The notes below the pieces were generated by a model, which saw only the letters and a list, made by a program, of their open reading frames with translations, was not told where the DNA came from and ran no database searches. A program made the translations under genes and the position numbers. Below, one piece after another: positions 41,527 to 51,509 of a stretch of 64,000 nt of DNA (positions are counted from its first letter, which is position 1; each line of letters opens with the position of its first letter). Source of the stretch: Vibrio sinensis (GTDB taxonomy: Bacteria > Pseudomonadota > Gammaproteobacteria > Enterobacterales > Vibrionaceae); NCBI RefSeq assembly GCF_003605645.1, contig NZ_QVMU01000001.1, forward strand, positions 1 through 64,000, given 5' to 3'.

Positions 41527-42711
41527 ATGCTCAGCACTAACACTATCGAAATTGTAAAATCAACAGCCCCTTTGCTTGCTGAAACAGGACCAAAACTAAC
41601 CGCTCATTTTTATGATCGTATGTTTACTCATAACCCTGAATTAAAAGATATTTTCAATATGAGTAACCAGCGTAATGGCGATCAACGCGAAGTTCTATTC
41701 AATGCGATTTGTGCTTACGCCGCTAACATTGACAATCTAGGTGCTCTACTTAGTGCTGTCGAAAAAATCGCGCATAAGCATACTAGTTTTATGATTACAG
41801 CAGAGCAGTATCAGATAGTTGGTACCCACTTACTCGCAACGATTGATGAGTTGTTTTCACCGGGTCAGGCAGTATTAGATGCTTGGGGCGAAGCTTATGG
41901 TGTATTGGCAAATGTATTCATTCAGCGTGAAGAACAAATTTATCAAGAGAACGCGAGTCAGTTAGGCGGCTGGCGTGGATTGCGTGAATTTGAGTTAGTT
42001 GAGAAGAAACCGGAAAGCGAACACATTTGTAGCTTCGTATTTAAGCCGACTGATGGCAAAGGTGTGTCGGCTTATAAACCGGGTCAATATTTAGGTATCT
42101 ATATTAATTCTGAGCAATTTGAAAACCAAGAGATCCGTCAATACAGTTTATCTTCTTCTGTATACGAGGATCGTTATCGCATTTCAGTTAAGCGTGAGGA
42201 GGGGGGCAAGGTATCAAACTTTCTTCATGATCACCTAAACCTTGGCGATAAAGTCAATCTAGCCGCTCCAGCGGGAGATTTCTTTATGGATGCCACTACG
42301 ACTACGCCTATTGTTTTGATTTCTGCGGGAGTTGGGTTAACCCCGACGCTGTCAATGTTGGAAAGCTTATCGGATCATCAAGCACCTGTTACTTGGGTAC
42401 ACGCGACAGAGAATGGCCAACAGCATGCGTTTAAAGGGCATGTTGAGCAATTCGTTGACGCACGTTCAAATATGAACGCGGTAGTTTGGTATAACCAACC
42501 GACTGAGGAAGACAAACAAGGTCTCGATTTTGATTTTACAGGCTTTGTGAACCTGAATGAGATTGAAGCGGAGTTAAAACAAGATAATGTCCAAGTTTAT
42601 TTCTGTGGACCCGTTGGCTTTATGCAGTCTATTGCGAAACAGTTGATGGCACTGGAAGTGTCTCAGACGCAGTTTCATTATGAATGTTTTGGGCCACATA
42701 AGGTGGTGTAA
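41527..42711 (+). CDS. hmp: Flavohemoglobin, nitric oxide dioxygenase
   Basis: A 394-residue enzyme that oxidises NO to nitrate with O2 and NAD(P)H. The globin domain (1-138) has Tyr29 (B10) in AHFYDRMF, Gln53 (E7) and the proximal His85 in IAHKHTSF. The FAD domain contains RQYSLSS and the NAD domain contains [13 protein letters not shown] and a C-terminal FGPHKVV. Length and order are standard. It is monocistronic, with AAAAGGAAG before the ATG and a terminator after it. The double NsrR site predicts tight repression. Confidence 0.96.
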   Translation: MLSTNTIEIVKSTAPLLAETGPKLTAHFYDRMFTHNPELKDIFNMSNQRNGDQREVLFNAICAYAANIDNLGALLSAVEKIAHKHTSFMITAEQYQIVGTHLLATIDELFSPGQAVLDAWGEAYGVLANVFIQREEQIYQENASQLGGWRGLREFELVEKKPESEHICSFVFKPTDGKGVSAYKPGQYLGIYINSEQFENQEIRQYSLSSSVYEDRYRISVKREEGGKVSNFLHDHLNLGDKVNLAAPAGDFFMDATTTTPIVLISAGVGLTPTLSMLESLSDHQAPVTWVHATENGQQHAFKGHVEQFVDARSNMNAVVWYNQPTEEDKQGLDFDFTGFVNLNEIEAELKQDNVQVYFCGPVGFMQSIAKQLMALEVSQTQFHYECFGPHKVV

Positions 42712-42756
42712 AACCAAGTTAGAATAGAATTAGAAAGCCCCCTTTATTGGGAATAA

Positions 42757-42783
42757 ACAAAGCCTACATTATGTAGGCTTTGT
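42757..42783. terminator. Bidirectional terminator between hmp and fruA
   Basis: ACAAAGCCTACAT and its exact reverse complement around a single T, in the convergent gap. Confidence 0.85.
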
Positions 42784-42818
42784 TGTTGAATGAGCTTATG
42801 ATCTAGCTTATCGCGTGG

Positions 42819-44540
42819 TTAGACTGCGGTTGCCACTTTTTTATCACGTGCTTTTAGGAACGCGTAAGTAAAGCCAGTAACCAGGGTACCTGCTGCGATA
42901 GCGACTAAGTACATTAGCACCGGGGAAATCGCATTCGGGATAAGCAGAACGAAGAGGCCACCGTGTGGAGCCATCAGTTTTGCACCAAATAACATCGATA
43001 AACCACCGGTCAATGCTCCGCCTAACATGCACGATGGAATGACGCGCATTGGATCTTTAGCTGCAAATGGGATTGCACCTTCTGAAATAAAGCAAAGACC
43101 TAGAACAAATGATGCTTTACCAGCTTCACGTTCACTCGCTTCGAATTTCTCTTTAACTAAGAATGTCGCTAACCCCATGCCCATTGCTGGAACCATACCT
43201 GCAGCCATGATTGCGGCCATTGGCGCGTAAGTTTGCGATGCAAGTAGACCAACGCCAAAGGTGTAAGCCGCTTTGTTGATTGGGCCGCCGAGGTCAAAGC
43301 ACATCATGGCACCTAGAATGACGCCAAGTAGCACGGCATTCGCTGAACCCATATTGTTTAGGAATTCAGTCATCGCAGCCATCACGCTAGAGACAGGACC
43401 ACCTACGATGTAAATCATCACTAAACCAGTAAATAAACTGGCAACAAATGGGATAATTAGAATCGGTTTTAACGCTTCCATAGATTGAGGAAGAGAAACC
43501 TTATCTGCGATAAATTTTGCCGCATAACCCGCAATGAAACCTGCTGCAATACCGCCGAGGAAACCGGCGCCGGTTGAGCTTGCCAACATACCGCCAATAA
43601 GACCAGGTGCAAGACCCGGGCGATCAGCAATTGAGAACGCGATAAAACCAGCGAGTACAGGGATCATCAGAGCAAAAGCGGAGCCGCCGCCAATCGTCAT
43701 CAAGGCCGCAGCTAATGATCCCTCAACTTTAAATGCTTCGATACCGAACACAAAAGAGAGCGCGATGATCAAACCACCTGCAACTACCACAGGTAGCATG
43801 TGAGAAACACCGGTCATTAGATGTTTATAGACGCCTTTCTTCTCTTCAGATGAAGAAGCATTTGATGAACCTGAATGTTGGTATATCGTCGCGAGTTCAA
43901 ACGCTTTATCCATCTCTTCCGCGGTTTTTTTCAAAGCAAGACTTGTCTTAGTTCGGTACATCTTTTTACCGCTAAAACGGTCAAGAGGGACTTCAATATC
44001 CGCAGCGATAATGACTAGATCCGCATCTGCTATTTCTTGTTCTGTTAATTGATTTTTCGCACCCACTGAGCCACGAGTTTCGACTTTAATCTGGTGACCA
44101 CGACGTTTTCCCTCTTCCTCAAGTGCTTCGGCTGCCATAAACGTGTGAGCAACACCTGTTGGACATGCGGTGATCGCGACTATTTTTTTAACTTGTGGCT
44201 CTTCAGAAATAGCGACAACTGAGCTTGATGTAAGTAATTGAGCTTGCTCAGCACTGATTTTTAATGTTTGTTCTGCGTCGGTGAGCACTTGATCAATCGA
44301 AACTCGTGCCATTTTCTTTCCGACAAAACGACTATCATCAACGTCTCGATTCGCAGCAATTAAAACAAAATCACTTTGTTCAATTTGTTGTGAAGAAACA
44401 GCTTGAGATGGAATAATATCTGACTGACATTCAATATTTGCCGTCCATCCTAAAGATTGTGCAGCTTTTTCAAGAAGTCCGGCAGCGATGATGCTGTTGG
44501 CAACACCACTAGGGCAGGCGGTAATAATAGTTACATTCAT
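42819..44540 (-). CDS. fruA: Fructose PTS permease, EIIB'BC
   Basis: A 573-residue inner-membrane transporter that imports fructose as fructose 1-phosphate. The B' domain (1-110) starts with TACPSGVANS (Cys9). The B domain (about 118-215) holds TACPTGVAHT with Cys126, the phosphorylated residue. The EIIC domain (about 235-565) has the fructose-family spans, including VAGGLIIALSF and DLGGPINKAAY. It is the last gene of the fruB-fruK-fruA operon, 39 bases after fruK. Confidence 0.95.
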   Translation of the reverse strand: MNVTIITACPSGVANSIIAAGLLEKAAQSLGWTANIECQSDIIPSQAVSSQQIEQSDFVLIAANRDVDDSRFVGKKMARVSIDQVLTDAEQTLKISAEQAQLLTSSSVVAISEEPQVKKIVAITACPTGVAHTFMAAEALEEEGKRRGHQIKVETRGSVGAKNQLTEQEIADADLVIIAADIEVPLDRFSGKKMYRTKTSLALKKTAEEMDKAFELATIYQHSGSSNASSSEEKKGVYKHLMTGVSHMLPVVVAGGLIIALSFVFGIEAFKVEGSLAAALMTIGGGSAFALMIPVLAGFIAFSIADRPGLAPGLIGGMLASSTGAGFLGGIAAGFIAGYAAKFIADKVSLPQSMEALKPILIIPFVASLFTGLVMIYIVGGPVSSVMAAMTEFLNNMGSANAVLLGVILGAMMCFDLGGPINKAAYTFGVGLLASQTYAPMAAIMAAGMVPAMGMGLATFLVKEKFEASEREAGKASFVLGLCFISEGAIPFAAKDPMRVIPSCMLGGALTGGLSMLFGAKLMAPHGGLFVLLIPNAISPVLMYLVAIAAGTLVTGFTYAFLKARDKKVATAV

Positions 44541-44579
44541 AACATCGACCTTTTGATATTCGAGTATTTTGCTATTCGG

Positions 44580-45521
44580 TTAAAGAGAAAGAGGTTTAAC
44601 TTCGACTCTTTCTTGTAAAGTATTCAGTGCTGAAGCATCACTTACGCCGACACCAACTTGGCTAACGGCTAGAGCGGACAGTGCTGTCGCAAAACGTAAT
44701 ATTTCTGGTTTACTCATGTTTTGCATATGGCCCCAACAGAAGCCTGCGACGAGGGTGTCACCTGCGCCAACCGTACTAACAACGTCCATTTTTGGTGGCG
44801 TTGAACAAAACCATTGCGATTGGTTTAGCCACATCACGCCTTTTGCGCCCATTGAAACAACAATATTATCGATTCCGTTTTGGCTAATTTTTTCTGCCAC
44901 ATCGACGATGTCTTGTTGTGTTTTGACATCTTTAGCAACCAGTTCAGATAACTCTTCATCGTTGGGTTTGATTAACCAAGGTTTCGCATTAATGCCAGCT
45001 TCTAAAGCAGCACGGCTTGAATCAAAAAGGACTTTCTTACCGCGTTGTTCCAGCATTGATATCCAGTTTGCGCATTGCTCTGGTGTAATACCGGGTGGGA
45101 GACTTCCTGCAAGAACAAAATATTCATGGTCTTGGCATAACTTATCGAGAGTCTCTTCAAAGGCTTGAATAGCTGCTGCGTTTATTGAAATTCCAGGGAA
45201 GTTAATGTCACTGACGGTACCATTTTTTTCGACCAGTTTTACATTGATACGAGTTGAACCAGCAACACGGACAAAATGGTCAGCGGCACCCATTTTTTCA
45301 AATAGCTGACAGAACAGATTCTGGTTGTCTGCGCCAAGAAACCCTGTGACAGTGACGTCTGCACCTAGTTCGGACAGTACTTTTGCTACATTGACGCCTT
45401 TGCCCGCCGCGTGAAAATCGCTGTGGTTAACAAGACTTATGCTGCCAAGGTTTAGTGAATCAAGTGACCCCGTAAGATCGAGAGCAGGGTTTAATGTGAT
45501 CGTAACGACTTTGTTGTTCAT
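44580..45521 (-). CDS. fruK: 1-phosphofructokinase
   Basis: A 313-residue PfkB-family kinase that converts fructose 1-phosphate into fructose 1,6-bisphosphate. Family motifs are TLNPALDLTGSLDSL at the N-terminus, HAAGKGVNVAKVLSELGADVTVTGFLG and STVGAGDTLVAGFCWG, which holds the catalytic Asp. It starts 9 bases after the stop of fruB. Its substrate, fructose 1-phosphate, is the inducer that releases FruR/Cra. Confidence 0.95.
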   Translation of the reverse strand: MNNKVVTITLNPALDLTGSLDSLNLGSISLVNHSDFHAAGKGVNVAKVLSELGADVTVTGFLGADNQNLFCQLFEKMGAADHFVRVAGSTRINVKLVEKNGTVSDINFPGISINAAAIQAFEETLDKLCQDHEYFVLAGSLPPGITPEQCANWISMLEQRGKKVLFDSSRAALEAGINAKPWLIKPNDEELSELVAKDVKTQQDIVDVAEKISQNGIDNIVVSMGAKGVMWLNQSQWFCSTPPKMDVVSTVGAGDTLVAGFCWGHMQNMSKPEILRFATALSALAVSQVGVGVSDASALNTLQERVEVKPLSL

Positions 45522-45530
45522 ATCTGCTCC

Positions 45531-46691
45531 TTAACCTTCACCTAATCCAGATTCAATCGCTTGGCCAATCGCATTGATGGCTTCAACTGCATCAGAGCCT
45601 TGGGCAGAAAACTCAAGATGGTGACCATGTTTTACACCTAGTCCAATGACTTTCATTAAGCTTTTTGCATTCACCGCTTTACTCTCACTGTCGACATTAC
45701 GCACTGTAATGGTGCTATCGAATTTTTTCGCACACGCGACTAACATAGCGCCAGGACGAGCATGTAATCCATGTGCATTTTTGATTTTAAATACGGCGAC
45801 TTGTCCATCTTGCTGATCGAATTGTTCGCTGCTGTTAACATCGCCTTTACTGTTTTCAGTTTCAGAATTAAAAAGCGCAATAAGCTCAAGTGCTGATTTT
45901 CCTAAAAGGCTTCCAATGGATTTGTTGGCGATGAGTTCAGTGATCAGTGTTAGTTGCTTTTGGTGGGCAGCATTGCAACCACAAAACGTAATAAGAGCAT
46001 GGACGTCTTGATTGTCGTAATGGCACTGATTTGCTGTGGTAACAAACGCCATTGCTGTTTTTTCGACACCTTTATTTGAGGCGACTAACCAAACACCTTC
46101 ACCTAAATGTGTTGGTGCTTTAGAAACGATATCGGCAACAAACTCAGTGGTTACACTGCCGCTATTTTTTAATAATCCAGCAGATACAGCGGCCATTTGA
46201 ATCATATCGCTGGCTGGAAAATCGAGCTGTATATGGCTCGCATCAAAATCAATGTTGAATTGAGCTTCGCCGTTGAGTAAAGCGATAATTTGTTCGCCGT
46301 TTTGCGCATTTTTGAGCGCATCTTCTACACCATCGTCACCTAATACTTTAGTGAGTTGCTTCAATATTCCTAAGTGTTCATCACTTTTTGCTGCAATGCC
46401 GATAGCAAGATAAACCGTATTGCCATCCCCCCAATCCACACCATTTGGGTAGTGACTGATAGTGACACCCGTTTCTTTCACTAAGTGGCGGGTATCTGTC
46501 GTACCGTGTGGAATGGCAATACCATTGCCTAGATAGGTTGAATTTTGCGCTTCGCGCGCTTGCATGCCCGTAATGTAGTTGGTTTCAACTAAGCCTTTAT
46601 TGGTTAATTGTTCTGCTAAAGATGCAATAGCGGATTGCTTATTCTCATGCGCCTGGTTTAGCGAGATGTCTTGGATAGAAAGCTTAAGCAT
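45531..46691 (-). CDS. fruB: Fructose PTS EIIA-FPr fusion
   Basis: A 386-residue cytoplasmic phosphocarrier. The EIIA domain (1-145) has the phosphorylated His62 in GIAIPHGTTDTR. A central pseudo-receiver-like region follows. The C-terminal HPr-like FPr domain (about 295-386) has His310 in NAHGLHARPGAML. It passes phosphate from enzyme I to FruA and starts the operon. Three Cra-type operators lie in the 241-base gap to fruR. The domain order equals that of E. coli FruB. Confidence 0.95.
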   Translation of the reverse strand: MLKLSIQDISLNQAHENKQSAIASLAEQLTNKGLVETNYITGMQAREAQNSTYLGNGIAIPHGTTDTRHLVKETGVTISHYPNGVDWGDGNTVYLAIGIAAKSDEHLGILKQLTKVLGDDGVEDALKNAQNGEQIIALLNGEAQFNIDFDASHIQLDFPASDMIQMAAVSAGLLKNSGSVTTEFVADIVSKAPTHLGEGVWLVASNKGVEKTAMAFVTTANQCHYDNQDVHALITFCGCNAAHQKQLTLITELIANKSIGSLLGKSALELIALFNSETENSKGDVNSSEQFDQQDGQVAVFKIKNAHGLHARPGAMLVACAKKFDSTITVRNVDSESKAVNAKSLMKVIGLGVKHGHHLEFSAQGSDAVEAINAIGQAIESGLGEG

Positions 46692-46734
46692 ATGATGAGC
46701 CTCGACCTGTCATTGTTTAATAGAGTATCAATCA

Positions 46735-46752
46735 AGCTGAATCGATTCAGCT
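46735..46752. promoter_or_regulatory. Cra/FruR operator 1
   Basis: AGCTGAATCGATTCAGCT is a perfect 18-base palindrome 44 bases before the fruB start. It fits the Cra-type TGAAnCGnTTCA form. Confidence 0.82.
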
Positions 46753-46824
46753 AATGAGTAAAAAAATTCAGCAAATGCTCTGAGGTTAGTAGAGATTGAG
46801 ACATTCCCTACAGTTTGAACCTTT

Positions 46825-46840
46825 GCTGAATCCTTTCAGC
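46825..46840. promoter_or_regulatory. Cra/FruR operator 2
   Basis: GCTGAATCCTTTCAGC keeps both GCTGAA/TTCAGC arms. It lies in the centre of the divergent region. Confidence 0.75.
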
Positions 46841-46846
46841 TTTTAT

Positions 46847-46862
46847 GCTGTATCGATTCAGC
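46847..46862. promoter_or_regulatory. Cra/FruR operator 3
   Basis: GCTGTATCGATTCAGC has one mismatch in the left arm. It is 22 bases from operator 2 and 71 bases before fruR, placed for autoregulation. Confidence 0.75.
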
Positions 46863-46932
46863 TTATAATGCAAATAAGTTAGCGATCATCGTTTTTAAAC
46901 TTTGATCTAATGCACATAAAATTGGATTAAGC

Positions 46933-47913
46933 ATGACATTAGACGAAATTTCCAAGCTGGCTGGTGTATCAAAAACAACAGCGAGCTATGTCATCAATGG
47001 TAAAGCTCAACAGTATCGAATCAGCCAGAAAACCCAGCAAAAAGTGATGGCGATCGTTGAACAATATAACTATCGTCCAGATGTCGCGGCGAGTTCACTC
47101 CGTGTTGGTAGCAGTCGTTCCTTTGGTTTGATTATTCCTGATTTGGAAAATACCAGTTATGCACGTTTAGCTAAGTTGTTAGAGCAAAATTCACGTAAAG
47201 CTGGGTATCAGATCCTAATTGCATGTTCCGATGATGACGCTCAAACAGAAAAATCGGTAGTGGAAGCCTTGGTAAGCCGAAAAATTGATGCGTTATTTGT
47301 GGCAAGTTGTATTCCCGACGCCAATGATTTTTATCTTGCTTTGCAACACCGTGGCACACCAGTCGTTGCGCTCGATCGTCCGTTAGATGATGAGCATTTT
47401 TGTTGTGTACTTAGTGAGGATTTTGGTGGCGCTTATGAATTAGCCCAATCCATTGTTTCGGAACGAGTGAAAACCATTGGGGTGATAGGTGCTTTACCAG
47501 ATCTTACCGTTTCCAAAGTTCGTGAGCAGGGGATTCGCTCGGTTGCTAAAACACGCAATTTGGATGTGAAAGTGGGTTATGGTGAGCATTTTAATCGTGA
47601 GGAAGGTAAACGTATCTTTGCGCAGTGGTTGGAGCAGGGGGATGTCCCCGAGGCGATCATCACGACCTCATATACTTTATTAGAGGGGATTCTCGATGAA
47701 CTACTGAGTCATCCAGATATCTCGTCGACGCTGAAGTTAGCGACATTTGGTGACAATCGATTATTGGACTTCTTGCCATTTAAAGTGAACTCACTGCCTC
47801 AGCAGTTTGAGATCATTGCTGACAGTGCGCTTGCCCTTGCATTAAACGCAGCGGCGAAGCGTTATGAGGCGGGTGTTGAACTGGTACCACGCCAAATCGT
47901 TGTTAGAAACTAA
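46933..47913 (+). CDS. fruR: Catabolite repressor/activator, LacI family
   Basis: A 326-residue regulator. The LacI helix-turn-helix is MTLDEISKLAGVSKTTASYV at the N-terminus, followed by the hinge (YRPDVAASSLRVGSSRSFG) and a periplasmic-binding-like effector domain with two halves (LIIPDLENTSYARLAKLLEQ; TTSYTLLEGILDELLSH). It matches FruR/Cra in length and motif. It is divergent from fruBKA and surrounded by three operators. Fructose 1-phosphate is the expected inducer. In vibrios this protein acts mainly on the fru locus. Confidence 0.94.
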   Translation: MTLDEISKLAGVSKTTASYVINGKAQQYRISQKTQQKVMAIVEQYNYRPDVAASSLRVGSSRSFGLIIPDLENTSYARLAKLLEQNSRKAGYQILIACSDDDAQTEKSVVEALVSRKIDALFVASCIPDANDFYLALQHRGTPVVALDRPLDDEHFCCVLSEDFGGAYELAQSIVSERVKTIGVIGALPDLTVSKVREQGIRSVAKTRNLDVKVGYGEHFNREEGKRIFAQWLEQGDVPEAIITTSYTLLEGILDELLSHPDISSTLKLATFGDNRLLDFLPFKVNSLPQQFEIIADSALALALNAAAKRYEAGVELVPRQIVVRN

Positions 47914-47952
47914 CTCGTTGAGTTAGCTAAAATCACTATTAAACGATTAAAG

Positions 47953-47972
47953 AGCCCACATGGTGGGCTTTT
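47953..47972 (+). terminator. Terminator of fruR
   Basis: AGCCCAC pairs with GTGGGCT around CAT-like bases, followed by TTTTG, 40 bases past the stop. Confidence 0.75.
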
Positions 47973-48044
47973 GTCGTTATAAGCGATTCATTTAATAGCT
48001 AAGCTCTGAGGTTGACTATGTTTAAGATCGTTTTTTTAAGACCG

Positions 48045-48566
48045 TTATAGCGTTTCGATCGCATCGAGAAGTTGGCGGTTAAACTCGTCAGACGTTACTT
48101 GTGCGGTTTCCATATCGAAATTCTCGTAGAAACTTGGTAAAGAGATACTGGCTTTTACATCGGCAGCAAAATATGGCGCTGAGCCAGACGCTGCTGCCAG
48201 TACGCTACCTGCGCCACCAGGACCTGGAGAAGTCGCTAACATAATAACCGGTTTACCTTGGAATACTTTCATATCTATACGAGTCGTCCAATCGAACACG
48301 TTTTTATATGCAGCTGTGTATGAGCCATTATGTTCAGCAAAAGAGATTACAATTAAATCGGCATCACTGATTGCTTGGAAAAATTGTTTTGCTTGATCTG
48401 GTTGGCCTAGCTCTTTTTCGCGCTCATCACTAAAGATTGGCATTTCTAACTGGTGGATATCCAACATGGTAATCTCAGCGTTTGGAACTTGTTTTGCTGC
48501 GTAGTGTGCCAATTGCTGGTTGATTGAATTTTGGTTGTTGCTCGCGCCAAATGCTAAAACTTTCAT
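48045..48566 (-). CDS. NAD(P)H-dependent FMN reductase (ArsH/ChrR-like flavodoxin fold)
   Basis: A 173-residue flavodoxin-fold protein. The N-terminal phosphate-binding loop is FGASNNQNSINQQLAHYAAK. SFAEHNGSYTAAYKNVFDW and MLATSPGPGGAGSVLAAA are typical of this NADPH-dependent FMN reductase family (PF03358), which includes quinone and chromate reductases. It is divergent from a LysR gene, likely its regulator. A redox-stress role is probable; the physiological substrate is open. Confidence 0.85.
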   Translation of the reverse strand: MKVLAFGASNNQNSINQQLAHYAAKQVPNAEITMLDIHQLEMPIFSDEREKELGQPDQAKQFFQAISDADLIVISFAEHNGSYTAAYKNVFDWTTRIDMKVFQGKPVIMLATSPGPGGAGSVLAAASGSAPYFAADVKASISLPSFYENFDMETAQVTSDEFNRQLLDAIETL

Positions 48567-48691
48567 CTTGTATTCCTCAGTGTTGCTATTTAATTCAGTT
48601 GATGAGGCAAGTTTACTTTGATTCCATACTTTGATTAATAGGGTTAGTGTGCAATGATTATTTCCATATGACTTCTAATTGAGGGTGAAAT

Positions 48692-49594
48692 ATGGCGCTT
48701 TCAAATACAAGCCTACTTGATGGTATGGTGATTTTTACTACAGTCGTGGAGCAGGGCAGCTTTACCAATGCAGCGAACGCGACTGGGCATTCGACCTCGT
48801 TTATTAGCAAAGAAATTAATAAACTAGAAGAACGATTAGGAGTTCGTTTGTTACACCGTACCACTCGAACCCTCAGCTTGACCCCAGAAGGTCAACACTA
48901 CTTTCAACACAGCAAACAGTTGATTGAAAGTGCTCAAGAGCTAGAGTTGGTCATCAGTGGTCAACAGCAAGAGCCCACTGGCTTATTGAAAATTAGTTGT
49001 CCTGTTAATTTTGGTTCCGCGCAGCTCAGTCCAGTGCTTGCGAAATATATGCAGCTATATCCTAAGGTGAAAATTGAGGTGTTTGCCAGCGATCATAAGG
49101 TTGATTTGATTGGCGAGGGTTATGATGTTGTGCTTCGCTCTTCCGCGAGTGCGATTGATTCGAGCTTAATCAGCCGCCTAGTTCAGCGCTCTTGCACTAG
49201 AACTGTAGCGTCACCTAGCTATTTGAAACAGCATGGTACGCCTAAACATCCCAATGACCTCACTAAACATAAATTGATTTGTTATAGCAATCATAAACAA
49301 CCTTATGTCTGGAACTACATTGACCTTGATGGCTCTTTGTTGCGCGTTGATGTGACGAGTGTGATGACAACCAATAGTCCTGAAATGTCTTTAAGCCTGA
49401 GTACTTTAGGACAGGGCATCTGCCGTTTACCGGAGGCTTTGGTATTAGAGGGGATTGCTCGTGGTGAACTGGTGGAGCTGTTTACCGATCTACCCGTACA
49501 TAAAATCGAGATGTGCTTGGTTTATCCTAGTCGTAAACACATGTCGACTAAGGTTCGACGGTTTATTGATTTGGTGGTTGAAGAACTGCGATAG
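48692..49594 (+). CDS. LysR-type regulator
   Basis: A 300-residue protein of the CrgA-like branch. Residues 8-66 form the winged helix (MVIFTTVVEQGSFTNAANAT; GVRLLHRTTRTLSLTPEG). The effector domain begins GLLKISCPVNFGSAQLSP, and LSTLGQGICRLPEALV marks its end. It is divergent from the FMN reductase gene across 125 bases and probably controls it. Confidence 0.88.
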   Translation: MALSNTSLLDGMVIFTTVVEQGSFTNAANATGHSTSFISKEINKLEERLGVRLLHRTTRTLSLTPEGQHYFQHSKQLIESAQELELVISGQQQEPTGLLKISCPVNFGSAQLSPVLAKYMQLYPKVKIEVFASDHKVDLIGEGYDVVLRSSASAIDSSLISRLVQRSCTRTVASPSYLKQHGTPKHPNDLTKHKLICYSNHKQPYVWNYIDLDGSLLRVDVTSVMTTNSPEMSLSLSTLGQGICRLPEALVLEGIARGELVELFTDLPVHKIEMCLVYPSRKHMSTKVRRFIDLVVEELR

Positions 49595-49772
49595 ACTTCA
49601 TTAGGTGTTGATATATTCGACAAAAAAGAGCGCCGTGTATTGCGAGCTTGCACTAGGAGTCTCGTTACCGAAAAAGTATCGATGAAAGACAAGGAGTATC
49701 AAGGGCCAAAGCCATTGATTATCTTTTTACTCTCATCGATAATCTATAGTAAAAGTACCAGAGGTTTTTTCC

Positions 49773-50525
49773 ATGTCTTCGAAACTGACCCATTTAGTTT
49801 GGGGTTATAAAACAATAAAAGTAGAGGACAAGCTACTTCTTCTAGCCTTAGCTGAACTGGCTGATAGAAACGGCAATTTCCAAACATCGATTACCGAACT
49901 TCGTGAACTGACAGGAATGAGTGATGGCGTTATTAGTACTACGCTTCATCACTTTATGAGTGCGCAAGTGAAACTGGTAAGATTGAATCGACGTGATCAA
50001 AACAGTGATTGCTTTAGTGCGAGTTTGCATATCGAAAATAGTGTCGCAACTACGACAGCTCATTCTCAATCAGCGTTTAATGAATTGGATTTACTTGCCC
50101 AAGTTCAAGAGCAAAATGAACGCTTACAACAAAACAAACAGAACAATCGAGGGAAACTGAATCGCTCCCAACGCGCTCAAATTGCACCTCTGCATCGCCC
50201 AACTAATGAAAAACAATATAACGTTTTGGAAATCCATATGGAGGAAATTCCAAACTGGGCGGAAGGCGTGATGTTCAAAGCGGGTGTTCAGGGCCGAAAA
50301 GATATTTGGGATTCATTTGTTGTGGATGTGCATAAAACAGGTGAAAAAATATTCACCCAAACGCTATTAACAAATCGCTTACATCAAAAAATTGCCTACT
50401 TCAAACAACAGTCGTTCTCTAATTCGCAAGAAAGTGCGCATAATCGACCGGTTAAACAGTCTGCACTGAGTGATTTTGAAGAAAGGTACCGTGATTATTT
50501 GTCTGATGACGACAATGATTACTAG
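49773..50525 (+). CDS. Winged-helix protein, possible replication or primosome-type factor
   Basis: A 250-residue soluble protein. The N-terminal 85 residues look like a winged helix (VEDKLLLLALAELADRNGNF, ITELRELTGMSDGVISTTLH). A Gln/Asn/Arg-rich linker (about 105-145) follows. The C-terminal domain contains IPNWAEGVMFKAGVQ and TLLTNRLHQKIAYFKQQ, which recalls the W-rich C-terminal domain of DnaT-like proteins. This layout resembles phage replication initiators or DnaT. It heads a three-gene run. I do not recognise an exact family. No phage structural gene is near. Confidence 0.55.
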   Translation: MSSKLTHLVWGYKTIKVEDKLLLLALAELADRNGNFQTSITELRELTGMSDGVISTTLHHFMSAQVKLVRLNRRDQNSDCFSASLHIENSVATTTAHSQSAFNELDLLAQVQEQNERLQQNKQNNRGKLNRSQRAQIAPLHRPTNEKQYNVLEIHMEEIPNWAEGVMFKAGVQGRKDIWDSFVVDVHKTGEKIFTQTLLTNRLHQKIAYFKQQSFSNSQESAHNRPVKQSALSDFEERYRDYLSDDDNDY

Positions 50526-50585
50526 TGGTGACAACATTATGATTCAAGCTATCGACTCGATTGATATTGAAAGTAGGTTAAATGT

Positions 50586-51509
50586 ATGACTGATAACTTC
50601 AACAAGCCAAAAAATATGACTGATCTCGGCGTCTCTTTTGAAGAGCGTCTTGAGCAATTGGGTAAATTATCAAAGCAGTCGAGAGAAACTAACTTATCTT
50701 CTAGTCACCGTTCCCAGATGGCTACTAATCACAATCGAGGAGTGGGTCAATCATTTAATTCAGACTCTCGAGGTATGAGCTCAAGGTCAAAACAAGCTTT
50801 AGAAGAATACAAAGAGAGAGGCCAAAGTAACCAAATTTTGAAAGTTTGGTTTATGTTGATGCAAGCTTTTGACTCAAAAATGAAGCACTTTTTTGGTGAA
50901 GAACCCGATGTTCATTTCATGAAGTTTGCCGTTGCGTTGACCCCTGAATCGTATAAGCGTTTGGAAGCTAACTTGTTGGAGCGTCTTGATGAAGATCGTG
51001 AATGGCCGCCATCGCTAATTCGTCTGCGCCAGCTTGCAAACTCACCGACAAAAGAAGTGATGTATATCGCGCGTCAGAATTTATTTCATAATCCAGTTCC
51101 TAGTAGTGAGCTTGGACGAGTAGAGTTGTTCATTAGAAAATACAAAATGCGTGAATTGAAAAATTTTTCAGAACGTAATTTTGAGTCCGAGTTTAATCGC
51201 AAATATACACAATGGTTTCGAGAAGTGTTGCTTGATGATATGGACATTAAATTTGATGAACAACAGAGCGAAATGAAGCGCTTTCTTGATGTTGAGTATG
51301 CAACGGAACACGATAAGCAAAGAGAGGCCAATATTGCTCAAGGTAAGGCTTTCGACAATAAATTTGGACAAAAAATCCTTGAAGCGATGAGAGAGAAAAA
51401 ATCGCAAGTGGAAGAAGTGGGTCCAGAGGAAGTACAAAATATTGAGCAACTACGTAAAGAACAACAACGCTTAGCCGCGCGAATTAGAAAGGATATTGGT
51501 GAAGATTAA
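50586..51509 (+). CDS. Uncharacterised protein with a lambda P-like segment
   Basis: A 307-residue soluble protein. The N-terminal 85 residues are low-complexity, rich in Ser, Asn, Gln and Arg. The centre contains VWFMLMQAFDSKMKHFFGEE and LDEDREWPPSLIRLRQLANS; the WPPS-I/F pattern recalls phage P-type helicase loaders. The C-terminus (about 230-307) is highly charged and likely coiled coil. It ends with the TAATG overlap to the next gene, so the two are coupled. Following a winged-helix gene, the order resembles an O/P or DnaT/DnaC pair. This is a weak analogy; function is unknown. Confidence 0.5.
   Translation: MTDNFNKPKNMTDLGVSFEERLEQLGKLSKQSRETNLSSSHRSQMATNHNRGVGQSFNSDSRGMSSRSKQALEEYKERGQSNQILKVWFMLMQAFDSKMKHFFGEEPDVHFMKFAVALTPESYKRLEANLLERLDEDREWPPSLIRLRQLANSPTKEVMYIARQNLFHNPVPSSELGRVELFIRKYKMRELKNFSERNFESEFNRKYTQWFREVLLDDMDIKFDEQQSEMKRFLDVEYATEHDKQREANIAQGKAFDNKFGQKILEAMREKKSQVEEVGPEEVQNIEQLRKEQQRLAARIRKDIGED

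Noticed and set aside
44716..45168. 150-codon plus-strand ORF opposite fruK
   Set aside because: Despite its length it is fully antisense to fruK, which has all catalytic motifs; no promoter or ribosome site is visible.
49678..49740. ATCGATGA...TCATCGAT inverted repeat before the winged-helix gene
   Set aside because: The arms are only 8 bases and 47 bases apart; it is easily expected by chance.
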